The notes: generated by a model from the sequence alone, not told the origin. A stretch of 64,000 nucleotides of DNA from Blastochloris sulfoviridis (GCF_008630065.1 NZ_VWPL01000009.1:62001-126000), one strand, 5' to 3'. Counted from the first letter of the stretch, positions 46,909 to 57,113 are shown. Program-made: numbers and translations.

Positions 46909-47751
46909 TCATTCCCGCGATTCCGCCTGTTTGGCGGCGTTCCACAGCGCGTCCATCTCGGCCAGGTCGGACTGCTCGGGCGTGCGCCCGTCTCGCGCCA
47001 GCGCCGCCTCGATGGCGTGGAAGCGGCGGGTGAATTTGTGGTTGGTGCGGCGCAGCGCATCCTCGGGATCGACGCCGAGATGGCGCGCCAGATTGACCAC
47101 GGCGAACAGCACGTCGCCGATCTCGCCGGCCGCGGCGTCGCGGTCGTCGGCCGCGATCTCGGCCTCCATCTCGGCGATCTCCTCCTTGATCTTGGCGATC
47201 ACCGGAGCGACCGCGCCCCAATCGAAGCCCACCCGGCCGGCCTTTTCCTGCAGCTTGAGGGCGCGGGTGAGCGCGGGGAGGGCGAGGGGAACGCCGTCAA
47301 GCGCGCTGGCCCGCACCTCGGCCGTCTGGCCGGCCGCCGCGTGCGCGCGGGCCTTCTCCGCCTTCTCCTCGGCCTTGATCGCAGCCCACAGCGCCTTGAC
47401 GGCCTCGGGGTCGAGGTCGCGGGCATCGCCGAACACGTGCGGATGGCGGCGGATCAGCTTGGCGGTGATGGCCTGGACCACGTCGCCGAAATCGAACCGG
47501 CCGATCTCCTCGGCCATGCGAGCGTGAAACACCACCTGCAGCAGGAGGTCGCCCAGCTCGTCATTGAGGTCGACGAGATCGCCGCGGGCGATGGCATCGG
47601 CCACCTCATAGGCTTCCTCGATCGTATAGGGCGCGATGGTCGCGAAATCCTGGTCGAGATCCCAGGGACAGCCGGTGCCCGGCGTGCGTAGCGCCGCCAT
47701 CAATTCCAGCAGCCGGGCGATGTCGCGGGACGGCTCAATACGCTGGCTCAT
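46909..47751 (-). CDS. mazG: Nucleoside triphosphate pyrophosphohydrolase MazG
   Basis: The 280-residue protein has two MazG domains. The first contains CPWDLDQDFATIAPYTIEEAYEVADAI and ELGDLLLQVVFHARMA, the second KIKEEIAEMEAEI and EIGDVLFAVVNLARHLGV. Both metal-binding E-x-x-E...E-x-x-D patterns are intact. It hydrolyses NTPs to NMP and PPi and clears aberrant nucleotides. Confidence 0.93.
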   Translation of the reverse strand: MSQRIEPSRDIARLLELMAALRTPGTGCPWDLDQDFATIAPYTIEEAYEVADAIARGDLVDLNDELGDLLLQVVFHARMAEEIGRFDFGDVVQAITAKLIRRHPHVFGDARDLDPEAVKALWAAIKAEEKAEKARAHAAAGQTAEVRASALDGVPLALPALTRALKLQEKAGRVGFDWGAVAPVIAKIKEEIAEMEAEIAADDRDAAAGEIGDVLFAVVNLARHLGVDPEDALRRTNHKFTRRFHAIEAALARDGRTPEQSDLAEMDALWNAAKQAESRE

Positions 47752-48111
47752 GCGACGGCTCCGGCTGCGAGCGCGATCCGGCTGGAGGTCCGGCGGTCGC
47801 GGTGGAGGGCCTGATGGTCGCTGACAGATCGGTGTCCCGGTGAGATGACGACCCGGATTGGCCGATTCGCATAAGGAATATTATGGAACATTGTTCTGTG
47901 CCAGCGGTTTGGAGGGCCTGAAATGAAGGCTCGGTTTTGAGGCTCGGTTTTGAGGATTGGATTTGGGGCTTGGATTGGCTGTGGGTTGCTGGGCGCGTCT
48001 GCCGGCCGGCTTCGGTTTTCGCGGTCGTCCTCGTGTTCGGTGGTCCGGTTCAGCGTGCGGGCGCGGCCGCAGCGATGCGATCCTGCGGCGCTTGGCATTA
48101 CGGCCTGATCG
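47752..48111. other. Intergenic region between the phnP-like gene and mazG
   Basis: These 360 bases have a T/G-rich patch on the plus strand with a 13-base direct tandem repeat (AGGCTCGGTTTTG at 47927-47939 and 47940-47952). I see no conserved RNA or ORF here. It should contain the mazG promoter, reading leftward. Confidence 0.4.
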
Positions 48112-48912
48112 TCACGGGCGGATCTCGATACGCAGGCCGTCGAAGGCCGGCTCGACGCCCTCCGGCAGGCGCCGCGCCAGATCCTGGAAGTCCAGATCGG
48201 TGTGCAGATTGGTGAGGATGGCCCGGCGCGGCTGGATCCGCTCGATCCAGGCCAGCGCATCGGCCAGGGAGAAATGGCTGGGATGCGGCGCGTCACGGAG
48301 AGCGTCGATGATCCAGGTGCCGAGGTCGTCGAGCGCGCCCACGCTTTCGGGCGGGATCGTGCTCACGTCGGCGCTGTAAGCCAGATCGCCGATGCGGAAG
48401 CCCAGCGCCTCGATGCCGCCGTGCACCAGCCGGAACGGCAGCGCGGTGATCGGTCCGCCGGCGCCGGCGATGGTCACCGGCTCGTCGGCGTGGATGCGGT
48501 GCTCGGTCAGGATCGGCGGGTATTCGCTGCCCGGCGGCGTGGCGAAGCAATAGCCGAAGCGCGTCCGCATCGCCGCCGAGGTCTCGGCATCCATGTAGAC
48601 GTCGACGCGGCGCCGCTGATGGATCACCAGCGGCCGCAGGTCATCGATGCCGTGGGTGTGGTCGGCGTGCTCGTGGGTGATCAGCACGCCGTCGAGATGG
48701 GTCACGCCGGCATCGAGAAGCTGCTCGCGCAGATCGGGTCCGGCGTCGATCAGCACGGTGGTGGTGCCGGCCGGCCCGAGGCGCTGCAGCAGCATGGCGC
48801 AGCGGCGGCGGCGGTTCTTCGGCTCGGCGGGATCGCAACGGCCCCAGCCGGACCCGACGCGCGGGACACCGCCCGAGGAGCCGCAGCCGAGGATCGTCGC
48901 CACCAGCGTCAT
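48112..48912 (-). CDS. Metallo-beta-lactamase-fold hydrolase (PhnP-like)
   Basis: The 266-residue protein has the MBL motif HEHADHTHG, an upstream ILGCGSSGGVPR loop, and later conserved His (LVHGGIEALG, TNLHTDLDF). This fits the PhnP/RNase Z-like phosphodiesterase group. The cysteines of the GWGRCDP...RRRRC region match the PhnP zinc knuckle. It is last in the rlpA operon, and its ATG overlaps the tatD stop by four bases. Confidence 0.85.
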   Translation of the reverse strand: MTLVATILGCGSSGGVPRVGSGWGRCDPAEPKNRRRRCAMLLQRLGPAGTTTVLIDAGPDLREQLLDAGVTHLDGVLITHEHADHTHGIDDLRPLVIHQRRRVDVYMDAETSAAMRTRFGYCFATPPGSEYPPILTEHRIHADEPVTIAGAGGPITALPFRLVHGGIEALGFRIGDLAYSADVSTIPPESVGALDDLGTWIIDALRDAPHPSHFSLADALAWIERIQPRRAILTNLHTDLDFQDLARRLPEGVEPAFDGLRIEIRP

Positions 48913-49733
48913 GCGGACACCCGAAGCTCCGGCGCTTGAAGATCCTTGGGCACTTTCCTGAAAAGCCGAAAGAAATTTTCCGTCGTCAGGTCCGCCGCCG
49001 CGGCCGGCGACAGCCCCCGCGCCTCGGCCAGCACGCGCGCCGTCTCGACGATATAGGCCGGCTCGTTGCGCTTGCCGCGCCACCTGCCCGGCGCCAGATA
49101 CGGCGCGTCGGTCTCGATCAGAATGCGCTCAGCCGGCAGTTCGGCGGCGATCCTGCGCAGCTCGTCGGTCTTCTTGAACGTCAGCACGCCCGAGAACGAG
49201 ACGTAGTGGCCGAGGGCCACCGCCCGGTGCGCCAGTTCGGCCGAGCCGGTGAAGCAGTGCAGCAGGGCCGGGAAGGGCCCCTGCCCCATCTCCTCCTCCA
49301 GGATGCGCGCCGTGTCCTCGTCCGCCTCGCGGGCGTGGATCACCAGCGGCAGGCCGGTGATGCGGGCGGCGGCGATGTGGCGGCGGAAGCTCTTCTCCTG
49401 CACGTCGCGCGGCGAGAAGTCGTAGTGATAGTCGAGCCCGGCCTCGCCGATGGCGACCACCTTGGGGTGCTGGGCGAGCCGCACGAGGTCGTCGGTGGTG
49501 ACGTCCTCCTCCTCGGCGGCATGGTGGCAGTGAGTGCCGACCGAGCAGAACACGTCGGGGAACCGTTCGGCGATCGCCAGCACCTCGGCGAAACGGTGCA
49601 CGCGGGTCGAGATCGTCACCATCCGCCCGACCCCGGCCGCTCGCGCCCGCGCCACCACGGCGTCGGCCTCGGCGGTGAGGTCGGGGAAGTCGAGATGGCA
49701 GTGGCTGTCGACGATCATCGGGCGATCTTGCAT
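48909..49733 (-). CDS. tatD: TatD family metal-dependent hydrolase (DNase)
   Basis: The 274-residue TIM-barrel hydrolase begins [15 protein letters not shown] with the first His pair, then GEAGLDYHYDFSP, VIHAREADEDT, and DAPYLAP. These are TatD-type signatures. TatD is a 3'-5' exonuclease on single-stranded DNA/RNA. Its start overlaps the last base of metG (TGATG). Confidence 0.92.
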   Translation of the reverse strand: MQDRPMIVDSHCHLDFPDLTAEADAVVARARAAGVGRMVTISTRVHRFAEVLAIAERFPDVFCSVGTHCHHAAEEEDVTTDDLVRLAQHPKVVAIGEAGLDYHYDFSPRDVQEKSFRRHIAAARITGLPLVIHAREADEDTARILEEEMGQGPFPALLHCFTGSAELAHRAVALGHYVSFSGVLTFKKTDELRRIAAELPAERILIETDAPYLAPGRWRGKRNEPAYIVETARVLAEARGLSPAAAADLTTENFFRLFRKVPKDLQAPELRVSA

Positions 49734-51289
49734 CAGCCGCCCTTGGCCGGGGCGTCGGGGTCGACGTAGCGCGGGAACACCGGCTCGGGCGCCGGCAATG
49801 CCGTTCCCGCGACCAAACGGCCGGCCGGGCCGAGCTGGTCGAAGCCGCGGGCGTCGGCCGGAACGCCCACCAGGTCGAGCAGCTTCGCCGCGCCGCGCGG
49901 CACGAACGGCTGGGCCATGATCGCCACCTGCCGGATCACCTCGGCGGTGACATAGAGCACGGTGGCCATGCGCTCGGGATCGGTCTTCTTCAGCGCCCAG
50001 GGTGCCTCGCCGGCGAAATAGCGGTTGGCGTCGGCCACCACCGCCCACACCGTGGCGAGCACCGCGTGGATCTGCTGGGTCTTCATCGCCTCGCGCGCCG
50101 CCCCGATCATCGCATCGGCCGCGGCGAGCAGCGTGGCGTCGGCCTCCGAGAACGCGCCGGGCGCCGGCACCCTGCCCTCGCAGTTCTTGGCGACGAAGGA
50201 CAGCGAGCGCTGCGCCAGATTGCCGAGATCGTTGGCGAGGTCGGCATTGGTGCGGTTGACGATGGCCTCGGGCGTGTAGGAGCCGTCCTGGCCGAACGGC
50301 ACCTCGCGCAGGAAGAAATAGCGGACGGCATCGACGCCGTAGGCGTCGGCGAGTGCGAACGGGTCGACAACGTTGCCGACCGACTTCGACATCTTCTCGC
50401 CCTTGTTGAACAGGAAGCCGTGGCCGAACACGCGCTTGGGCAGCGGCAGCCCCGCCGACATCAGGAAGGCCGGCCAATAGACGGCGTGGAAGCGGGTGAT
50501 GTCCTTGCCGATGACGTGGAGGTCGGCCGGCCAGTAGGCCTCGCGCGGGCCGCCGCCATTGAGCACGCCGGTGGCGGTGACGTAGTTGTTCAGCGCGTCC
50601 ACCCACACATACATGATGTGGTCCGGGTCGCCCGGCACCGGAATGCCCCAGTCGAAGGTGGTGCGCGAGATCGACAGATCCTGCAAGCCCCCCTTGACGA
50701 AGCTCACCACCTCGTTGCGGCGCGCCTCGGGCAGGATGAAGTCAGAATGCTCGTCGTAATATTTCAGCAGCGGCTCGGTGTACTTGGACAGGCGGAAGAA
50801 ATAGCTTTCCTCCTCGGTCCATTCCACCGGCGTGCCCTGCGGGCCGATCCGCACGCCATCCTCGCGGACGGTGGTCTCCTCCTCCGCGTAGTAGGCCTCG
50901 TCGCGCACCGAGTACCAGCCGGAATATTTCGACAGATAGATGTCGCCGGCCGCCGCCATGCGCTGCCACAGTTCGGTGCAGGCCTGCTTGTGGCGCGCCT
51001 CGGTGGTGCGGATGAAATCGTCGTTGGAGATGTCGAACCGCTCGACCATCGCCTGGAACCGCGGCACGTTGCGCGCCACCAGCTCGGCCGGGGTCAGCCC
51101 CTCGCGCTGGGCGGTCTGCAGCATCTTGATGCCGTGCTCGTCGGTCCCGGTGAGGAACAGCACGTCGTAGCCGTCGAGCCGCTGGAAGCGGGCGATGGCG
51201 TCGGTGGCGATCGCCTCATAGGCGTGGCCGATGTGCGGCACGCCATTGGGATAGGCGATGGCGGTGGTGATATAGTAACGGCCCTTCAT
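49733..51289 (-). CDS. metG: Methionyl-tRNA synthetase
   Basis: The 518-residue class I synthetase has the HIGH motif (PHIGHAY) and the KMSKS loop (GEKMSKSVG). The Cys-x2-Cys zinc knuckle is absent, placing it in the shorter zinc-independent subgroup. A C-terminal dimerisation tRBD is lacking. It charges initiator and elongator tRNA-Met. It lies between holB and tatD. Confidence 0.96.
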   Translation of the reverse strand: MKGRYYITTAIAYPNGVPHIGHAYEAIATDAIARFQRLDGYDVLFLTGTDEHGIKMLQTAQREGLTPAELVARNVPRFQAMVERFDISNDDFIRTTEARHKQACTELWQRMAAAGDIYLSKYSGWYSVRDEAYYAEEETTVREDGVRIGPQGTPVEWTEEESYFFRLSKYTEPLLKYYDEHSDFILPEARRNEVVSFVKGGLQDLSISRTTFDWGIPVPGDPDHIMYVWVDALNNYVTATGVLNGGGPREAYWPADLHVIGKDITRFHAVYWPAFLMSAGLPLPKRVFGHGFLFNKGEKMSKSVGNVVDPFALADAYGVDAVRYFFLREVPFGQDGSYTPEAIVNRTNADLANDLGNLAQRSLSFVAKNCEGRVPAPGAFSEADATLLAAADAMIGAAREAMKTQQIHAVLATVWAVVADANRYFAGEAPWALKKTDPERMATVLYVTAEVIRQVAIMAQPFVPRGAAKLLDLVGVPADARGFDQLGPAGRLVAGTALPAPEPVFPRYVDPDAPAKGG

Positions 51290-51301
51290 TCGGCCCTCGT
51301 G

Positions 51302-52333
51302 TCAGCGGCGCGCGGCCTCGGCCAGGGACGCAACGACCGAGAACACGAACGGCTTGCGGTCGAGATTGAAGGCGTCGGTTTCGGCTGCCGCGCGGGCGAG
51401 CTTGTCCCACACCTCGGCATGGGCCGCAAGGCGGGCGGCGCCGGCCTGGTGCGGTGCAGCGAGCGGCGCCGCCAGATAATCCTCCACCGCCTCGATGAAG
51501 GCGGTGAACGCCGCCTCCCCGCCAGCCGCCAGCCGGTCGGCCAAAGCGTGCAGCGCGGTGCCGTCGATCGCCGGCAGCCTGGCCAGCACAGCGCGGGTCG
51601 CACCCTGCACGGCTGCCTGCTCGGGATCGAGCAGCGCCAGCGCCCGCCGCACCGAGCCGCCGGACGCGGCAATCGCTTCGGCAAGGTTCGGCGTTTCCGC
51701 ATCGAGCCCGACCACCTCGGCGAGCACCCGCGAAAGCTCGGCCTCGCCGAGGGGATGTAGCATCAGCTTGCGGCAGCGCGAGCGGATGGTGGCGAGCACC
51801 CGTCCTGGCCGGTGGGCGATGAGCAGGAACAGCACGCGCGGCGGCGGCTCCTCCAGGCTTTTCAGCAGCGCATTGGCGCCGGCGGTGTTCAGCTCGTCGA
51901 GCGAGTCCACGATCACCACCCGCCAGCCGCCCGACGCCGCGGTGGAGCCGAGGAAGCCCACCGTCTTTCGCACCTCATCGACGGGAATGACGCTCGGCAG
52001 CGTGGTGCGCTCGGGCGTGATGACGCGGCGCAGGACGAACAGGTCGGAATTCGACTGCGCCATGATGCGCTTGACCACGGGGTGGTCGGCCGGCACGTCG
52101 AGGCTCGCGGCGGCGGGGTCGCCGGACGCCAGCATGAAGCGCGCGACACGATAGGCGAAGGTGGCCTTGCCGATGCCCTCCGGCCCGCCGATCAGCCAGG
52201 CATGGTGCATCTGGCCGCCGCGCCACGCCTCCAGCATCGCCGCCTCGGCGGCCTCCTGACCGATCAGGCGCCGGTTGGTGCGCGGATGCGGCGTGCCGGC
52301 GACGCGGTCGCCCTCTTCCGGCGCGTCCTTCAC
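51302..52333 (-). CDS. holB: DNA polymerase III subunit delta prime
   Basis: The 343-residue AAA-type clamp-loader subunit has WLIGGPEGIGKATFAYR as P-loop and LLKSLEEPPPRVLFLLIAHRPGRVLATIRSRCRKL, the sensor-1/SRC region. It loads the beta clamp. It starts four bases inside the end of tmk. Confidence 0.93.
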   Translation of the reverse strand: MKDAPEEGDRVAGTPHPRTNRRLIGQEAAEAAMLEAWRGGQMHHAWLIGGPEGIGKATFAYRVARFMLASGDPAAASLDVPADHPVVKRIMAQSNSDLFVLRRVITPERTTLPSVIPVDEVRKTVGFLGSTAASGGWRVVIVDSLDELNTAGANALLKSLEEPPPRVLFLLIAHRPGRVLATIRSRCRKLMLHPLGEAELSRVLAEVVGLDAETPNLAEAIAASGGSVRRALALLDPEQAAVQGATRAVLARLPAIDGTALHALADRLAAGGEAAFTAFIEAVEDYLAAPLAAPHQAGAARLAAHAEVWDKLARAAAETDAFNLDRKPFVFSVVASLAEAARR

Positions 52334-53019
52334 CCCAGCACCTCGCGGGCCTGGGCGAGCATGTCGGGGACGATCAGGCGCGAGGTCACCGCCTGCCAGA
52401 TCGCCGCGGCGACCTCGTCGGCCCTGCGGCTGGCGTCGATGAGGATGCAGCGGTTCGGCTCGCGCTCGGCAAGCTGGCGATAGGCGTCGCGTACGCGGCG
52501 GTGATATGCGAGGTCTTCGCCTTCGAAACGATCGGGTGGTCTGCCGGCACCGCGGATTTCAACGCGCGCCACGCCGAGTTCAGTCGGCACATCCAGCACC
52601 AAGGTGAGGTCGGGTTTTGTCTCAGCGACAGCGACGCGCTCCAGCGCCCGGACCAGCTTTGGATCGACCTCGCCGAGCGCGCCCTGGTAGACGCGGGTGG
52701 AATCGATGAACCGGTCGCACAGCACCCATTTGCCGGCGGCGAGCGCCGGCTCGATGGCGTTGGCGACATGGTCCGCCCGCGCCGCGCCGAACAGGATTGC
52801 CTCGGCCGCCGGACCGAGCGGCTTGGCCGCGCCCGACAGCAGCACGTGGCGGATCGCCTCGGCGCCGGGCGAGCCGCCGGGCTCGCGCGTGGCCAGGATG
52901 CCGTAGCCGGACTCCGCCAGCCGGGCGCCGAGCCGGGCGAGCTGGGTCGACTTGCCGGCTCCCTCGCCGCCCTCGAACGTGATGAAGCGACCGCGGCGGA
53001 GACCGGGCGTATCGGTCAC
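52330..53019 (-). CDS. tmk: Thymidylate kinase
   Basis: The 229-residue kinase has the P-loop FEGGEGAGKSTQ, DR-x (CDRFIDSTRVYQG) and the lid. It phosphorylates dTMP to dTDP. It overlaps dac by four bases upstream and holB by four bases downstream. Confidence 0.95.
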   Translation of the reverse strand: MTDTPGLRRGRFITFEGGEGAGKSTQLARLGARLAESGYGILATREPGGSPGAEAIRHVLLSGAAKPLGPAAEAILFGAARADHVANAIEPALAAGKWVLCDRFIDSTRVYQGALGEVDPKLVRALERVAVAETKPDLTLVLDVPTELGVARVEIRGAGRPPDRFEGEDLAYHRRVRDAYRQLAEREPNRCILIDASRRADEVAAAIWQAVTSRLIVPDMLAQAREVLG

Positions 53020-54254
53020 GGCTTGAGCGCTCCGGCCTTCAGCTTCGCCGCGCCAGCCTTGACGAGGTCGATCACCAGCTCCTGTGCGCCATCGAGCGCG
53101 CGCTGGGTGAGATCGCCCTGCCCCACATCCTCGTCGGCGTGCAGCGGCACCTCGACCGCCAGGATTTCGCCGCGCATGACCCGCAACCGGCCGATCGGCG
53201 TTCCCGCGGTGACCGGCGCGCGCACCGGCCCCTGATAGACCACACGCGCGGTGATCTTCTCGGTGGTGCCGCGCGGCACCAGGATCCGGACCGGCCCGTC
53301 CGCGGCAAGCTTCACGCGGCTCTGCGCGCCGCCGAACAGCCGCGCCTCGGCGATCGCCGTGTCCCTGTCGAACAGCAGTCGCGACTCGAAATTGCGGAAA
53401 CCCCAGTCGAGCAGCTTGCGGGCTTCCTCGCCGCGTTCCTTCTCGCTCTTGGCGCCCATCACCACCACGATCAGGCGCTGGCCGCTCTGCACCGCCGAGC
53501 CCGCCAGATTGTAACCGCCTTCCTTGACGTAGCCGGTCTTCAGCCCGTCAGCGCCGATGCCCATCGACAGCAGGGGATTGCGGTTGCGCTGGAAGATGTT
53601 ATTCCACTTGAAATCGGGCTCGCCATAGATCGGGTAATATTTCGGGAAGTTCTTGATGATATAGGCGGCGAGCTTGGCGACGTCGCGCGCCGACATCTTC
53701 TGGTCTGGATCGTGATAGCCGGTCGGGTTGCGGAATGTCGTGTTGGTCAACCCGATTTCCTTTGCCCGTTGCGTCATCAGCTGGGCAAAGGACGGCTCGT
53801 TGCCCATCAGCCCTTCGGCGATGGCGATCGCGGCGTCATTGCCCGATTGCACGATCACGCCGCGCATGAGGTCCGACAGTTTCACCCGGCTGTTGATCTC
53901 GGCGAACATCGCCGAGCCGCCTGAAGGGGCGCCGCCGTGGCGCCACGCGTGTTCGGAGATCACGAACTCGTCGTCGATGCCGATCTTGCCGTCCTTGAGG
54001 GCCTGAAAGACCACGGCCATCGTCATCATCTTGGTGAGACTGGCCGGCGGCACCGGCACGTCGGCCGCCTTCTCGAACAGCACGCTCCCTGAGTCGTAGT
54101 CGACGAGGATCGCGTGCGGAATGCTGGTCTGGTAGATGTCCGCGCTCGCGCCGCGCACGCCGACCAGCACCGCTGCGATGAGAAGAACCGTTCTGATCAA
54201 GGTGAATCTGATCAAGCCGAAACTGATCACGCGAGGGGTGATGTGCGCCGCCAT
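53016..54254 (-). CDS. dac: D-alanyl-D-alanine carboxypeptidase (penicillin-binding, DacA/C type)
   Basis: The 412-residue protein has a signal segment (FTLIRTVLLIAAVLVGVRGASA). The active-site motifs follow: SLTK (serine nucleophile in PASLTKMM), SGN (QSGNDAAIA) and KTG (LKTGYVKEGG). A C-terminal beta domain completes it. It trims pentapeptides of peptidoglycan in the periplasm. The start at 54254 has GAAGGGA before it, while the frame extends 17 codons further. Confidence 0.88.
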   Translation of the reverse strand: MAAHITPRVISFGLIRFTLIRTVLLIAAVLVGVRGASADIYQTSIPHAILVDYDSGSVLFEKAADVPVPPASLTKMMTMAVVFQALKDGKIGIDDEFVISEHAWRHGGAPSGGSAMFAEINSRVKLSDLMRGVIVQSGNDAAIAIAEGLMGNEPSFAQLMTQRAKEIGLTNTTFRNPTGYHDPDQKMSARDVAKLAAYIIKNFPKYYPIYGEPDFKWNNIFQRNRNPLLSMGIGADGLKTGYVKEGGYNLAGSAVQSGQRLIVVVMGAKSEKERGEEARKLLDWGFRNFESRLLFDRDTAIAEARLFGGAQSRVKLAADGPVRILVPRGTTEKITARVVYQGPVRAPVTAGTPIGRLRVMRGEILAVEVPLHADEDVGQGDLTQRALDGAQELVIDLVKAGAAKLKAGALKP

Positions 54255-54356
54255 CGCCACATATCCCTTCATGCTCCGGCGATCATTTACCAAGGCGGAG
54301 GCCACCGGAGCAACGTGAATGTCTCGTGAATCGAACGAAACGGCAGACCGCGGCGG

Positions 54357-55220
54357 TCAGTAGAGTCCGAAGCCGTTCGTGGCCGCGCCGCCGATGGCGG
54401 CGGGTTCCGGTCCGGCGTATGCGGCCGCCGTCATGGGGGCTGCGGCCATCGGCCGGCCGGTGGCGCGCAGGCTGGCCGAGACCAGCGGATGCTCGCCCAC
54501 GCCGAAATCGAACGGCCGGTCCGGCGGCACGGGCACCGTGCCGCGGATGACGCTGCGCGGCGATGACGAGGCCGAGAAGATCGGCTTGGCGGAGGCGACC
54601 ATCACCGGGCTCGGCGCAGGCGCCGGTTGGCCGTCGGTGCGCAGCGTCGCCAGCAGCATCTTGTCGTCGCTGCCTTCGAGCGAGGCCGGCCCGACATATT
54701 CGACGCGCACCTTGGCCACGCCGTTGCGGTGGAAATCCAGCGCCTGGGCGGTCTTGACCGACAGATCGACAATGCGGTTGTCGTGGAAGGGACCGCGGTC
54801 GTTGATGCGCACGACGATCGAGCGGCGGTTGGCGAGATTGGTGACGCGCGCGAAGCTCGGGATCGGCAGCGTCGGATGCGCCGCCGAGATCGAGTGCATA
54901 TCATAGACCTCGCCATTGGCGGTGAGGCGGCCGTGGAAGTCGTCGCCGTACCAGGAGGCGACCCCCTCCTGCCGGAAGCCCTCGGGCTTCTGAAGCGGCA
55001 CATAGGTCTTGCCGGCGATCGTGTAGGGCCTGCCGGTGCGGTATGTGCCGCCGCCCTTGGGGATGGGCTGGCCGTCCGAAATGACTTTCGGGCTGGCAGA
55101 GACGCCGTATTTCGGATCGAGCCGGCTCGCCAGCCGCTCCTGAAGCGAACACGCCGCCAGAAGCGTCGCGGCTGCGGCAATCGTCACAATACGGCAGCCT
55201 GCCGCCAAAGGCTTTCCCAT
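54357..55220 (-). CDS. rlpA: Septal-ring lipoprotein RlpA (lytic transglycosylase type)
   Basis: The 287-residue protein has a lipobox with Cys24 (TLLAAC) and a double-psi beta-barrel domain with GVASWYGDDFHGRLTANGE, HPTLPIPSFARVTNL and RINDRGPFHDNRIVDLS. The C-terminal part is an unstructured Pro/Ala region without a SPOR domain. RlpA acts at the division site on peptidoglycan. The start has GAGGGG before the ATG. It heads the operon. Confidence 0.92.
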   Translation of the reverse strand: MGKPLAAGCRIVTIAAAATLLAACSLQERLASRLDPKYGVSASPKVISDGQPIPKGGGTYRTGRPYTIAGKTYVPLQKPEGFRQEGVASWYGDDFHGRLTANGEVYDMHSISAAHPTLPIPSFARVTNLANRRSIVVRINDRGPFHDNRIVDLSVKTAQALDFHRNGVAKVRVEYVGPASLEGSDDKMLLATLRTDGQPAPAPSPVMVASAKPIFSASSSPRSVIRGTVPVPPDRPFDFGVGEHPLVSASLRATGRPMAAAPMTAAAYAGPEPAAIGGAATNGFGLY

Positions 55221-55390
55221 CAAACGCCCCTCGCCCGGCCGTGGCCGGAATCCCAGTCGATTAACGCTACCATGACCACATCGGTTGAATTCGACGAAAT
55301 TGGGGCGTCGACCATTATGGTAAACGGAGCGTAGCCCAGCACCTCTACGCAGGCGGGCGCATTCGAGAGAGAATCCTCCTTTGGTTGCAT

Positions 55391-55873
55391 TTAGTAATCG
55401 GGATTGCGGATGAGGTGCGTCGGGATCGCCAGACCTGCACCGATGGCGCCCAATGTGAAGCTGACCCGCAACATATACTGCATGGCATCGACGACGGGGG
55501 TGATGGCCTCGCTGGGCTGAACGGTGGTGACGGCGAAGAAGCCGAGCAGCGCGTGACCGAAGAACGCTCCGGGCACCATGGGTATGCAGCCGGCAAGCGC
55601 GACCGCGCCGGAGGCCGCGCCGAGCCAGCGGCGGACCAGGATGGCGCTGCAGCTGGTGGCCAGGGCCGCGGCGAACGAGGCGGCCTCCAGAGGCCAGCCG
55701 AGATCCTGCCCGCCGGAACGCACGGCAAGGGCGAAGGCGCCGGCGGCTCCGCACCAGATCAGCATCGCCGGTCCGAAATTGAACAGAACGCCGAAGCCGG
55801 CCGCGGCGATGGCGCCGAACAGCGCCTGATGGCCGAGGTGCGGCAGCGCCTGCACGATGACGTCCGCGCTCAT
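55391..55873 (-). CDS. Threonine/serine exporter, C-terminal half (ThrE_2 / DUF3815)
   Basis: The 160-residue protein has four to five membrane segments and the ThrE_2 landmark PMVPGAFFGHALLGF. It starts inside the last codon of the ThrE_1 gene (ATGA overlap). In many species the two parts form one polypeptide or a two-gene exporter for threonine and serine. Confidence 0.85.
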   Translation of the reverse strand: MSADVIVQALPHLGHQALFGAIAAAGFGVLFNFGPAMLIWCGAAGAFALAVRSGGQDLGWPLEAASFAAALATSCSAILVRRWLGAASGAVALAGCIPMVPGAFFGHALLGFFAVTTVQPSEAITPVVDAMQYMLRVSFTLGAIGAGLAIPTHLIRNPDY

Positions 55874-56679
55874 TGCGTCATCCCCAGCAGCGACAGGCCG
55901 AGCAGCGTCTGGGCCAGGGCCATCCCGGTGGTGGCGAACACCATCACCATGACCACCCACACCACCCGCGCGCTGCCGACGGTGGGAAACCCGTCCATGA
56001 TGTCGGCCTGGGCATTGGTGGCCGGTACGCCCGGCACCAGCAGCAGGATGGAGGCCATCATCGCCATATCGACGGTGGCGCTGCCGTTGAGGCGCGCGCC
56101 GATGCCGCCGAGGCTCGCCGCCAGAAAGGCGATGATCGCGGTGACCACGAAGAAGTTCATGTTGCGTGCCAGAAGCACGTGCCGCACCCCCTGCCCCGCC
56201 GTCCCGGCGAGCAGGATCGCCAGCACCGCCGGCCAGTCGACGCCAAGCAGGCGGCCGAAGGCGGCGCAGGCGATGCCGGTGGCGAGCGCAACGAACCAAG
56301 CGGGATGGCGCGGCGTCGATGCCACGAGATGCGCCAGTTCGGCATTGATCTGGTCGACCGTCATGCCGCCGGCCGCGGCCTTCGCCGCCAGCCGCCGCAC
56401 CGCGAGATCGAGCCGCTGGTTCACGCCGTGGCGGCCGACCGGCATCATGCGGGTGATCGTGTTGACGCCGTGGCCGACGGTGATTTCGAGCGAGGCATAG
56501 CCGGAGCGCAGGCCGACCGCCTCGACGCCGAGCCCGCGGGCGACCATCGCCGCCCCATCGTGCACCACCTTCACCCGTGTCCCGCACTCCATCAGGGTGC
56601 GGCCGATGCTCAGCGCGCAGTTGGCGTAGCGTTCGAGGTCGCGGTGGCGCACCCGAACCGAATCGATCGTCTCGGCCAT
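55870..56679 (-). CDS. Threonine/serine exporter, N-terminal half (ThrE_1 / DUF1212)
   Basis: The 269-residue protein has a soluble N-terminus with GRTLMECGTRVKVVHDGAAMVARGLG and about five membrane segments. The start is set at 56679. The longer open frame upstream is the shadow of tRNA-Ser. Partner of the downstream gene. Confidence 0.85.
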   Translation of the reverse strand: MAETIDSVRVRHRDLERYANCALSIGRTLMECGTRVKVVHDGAAMVARGLGVEAVGLRSGYASLEITVGHGVNTITRMMPVGRHGVNQRLDLAVRRLAAKAAAGGMTVDQINAELAHLVASTPRHPAWFVALATGIACAAFGRLLGVDWPAVLAILLAGTAGQGVRHVLLARNMNFFVVTAIIAFLAASLGGIGARLNGSATVDMAMMASILLLVPGVPATNAQADIMDGFPTVGSARVVWVVMVMVFATTGMALAQTLLGLSLLGMTQ

Positions 56680-56891
56680 GCAGCGTTCCGTCCTGCCTTC
56701 GTGTTGCGCCGCAGCATAGCCGACCGCGCCGCGACCGCACACATCCCCAGGCGTGTGGCGGGATCGCTGCAGGATTATTGGCGGCCGGATTGGCAGCGGG
56801 ACGACAAGGCGCCGGTCATCGAGCCCGAATGTCGCACAAAGGTGCAGTCCGGACTTGCCTTGCGGAGCGGCCTGGACCAATTGTCGGCACG

Positions 56892-56981
56892 GGACGGGTG
56901 GCCGAGCGGTTGAAGGCAGCGGTCTTGAAAACCGCCAGAGGTGCAAGCCTCTCGTGGGTTCGAATCCCACCCCGTCCGCCA
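56892..56981 (+). tRNA. tRNA-Ser (anticodon UGA)
   Basis: The 90-base gene has a 7-bp acceptor stem (GGACGGG with CCCGTCC), the anticodon stem-loop GCGGT-CTTGAAA-ACCGC with anticodon TGA, a variable arm of class II length, a T-loop GGTTCGAATCC and an encoded CCA. It lies in the gap between thrE and nrdG genes. Confidence 0.97.
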
Positions 56982-57113
56982 TATCTATTTGATGTTATTG
57001 TTTTTTCTGTGTTGTGCGCAGATGCTCCGCGTTCTTGTCCACGCCTTTCTTGTCCACGCTTGTCGCCGACATGGGCCAGGGTTGCCCTCGTGTAGAGGGT
57101 GATGACGCATTCC

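Noticed and set aside
48862-48885. A third copy of the GGGACAC..CCGCCC leader motif inside the phnP-like gene.
   Set aside because: It matches only in part and encodes conserved protein sequence, so it is a chance similarity.
56680-56982. Upstream extension of the ThrE_1 protein starting MADGVGFEPTRG.
   Set aside because: This is the antisense translation of tRNA-Ser, a familiar annotation artefact.
56982-57113. tRNA-Ser as an integration site for a mobile element.
   Set aside because: No integrase and no repeat of the tRNA 3' end is found in the neighbouring sequence.
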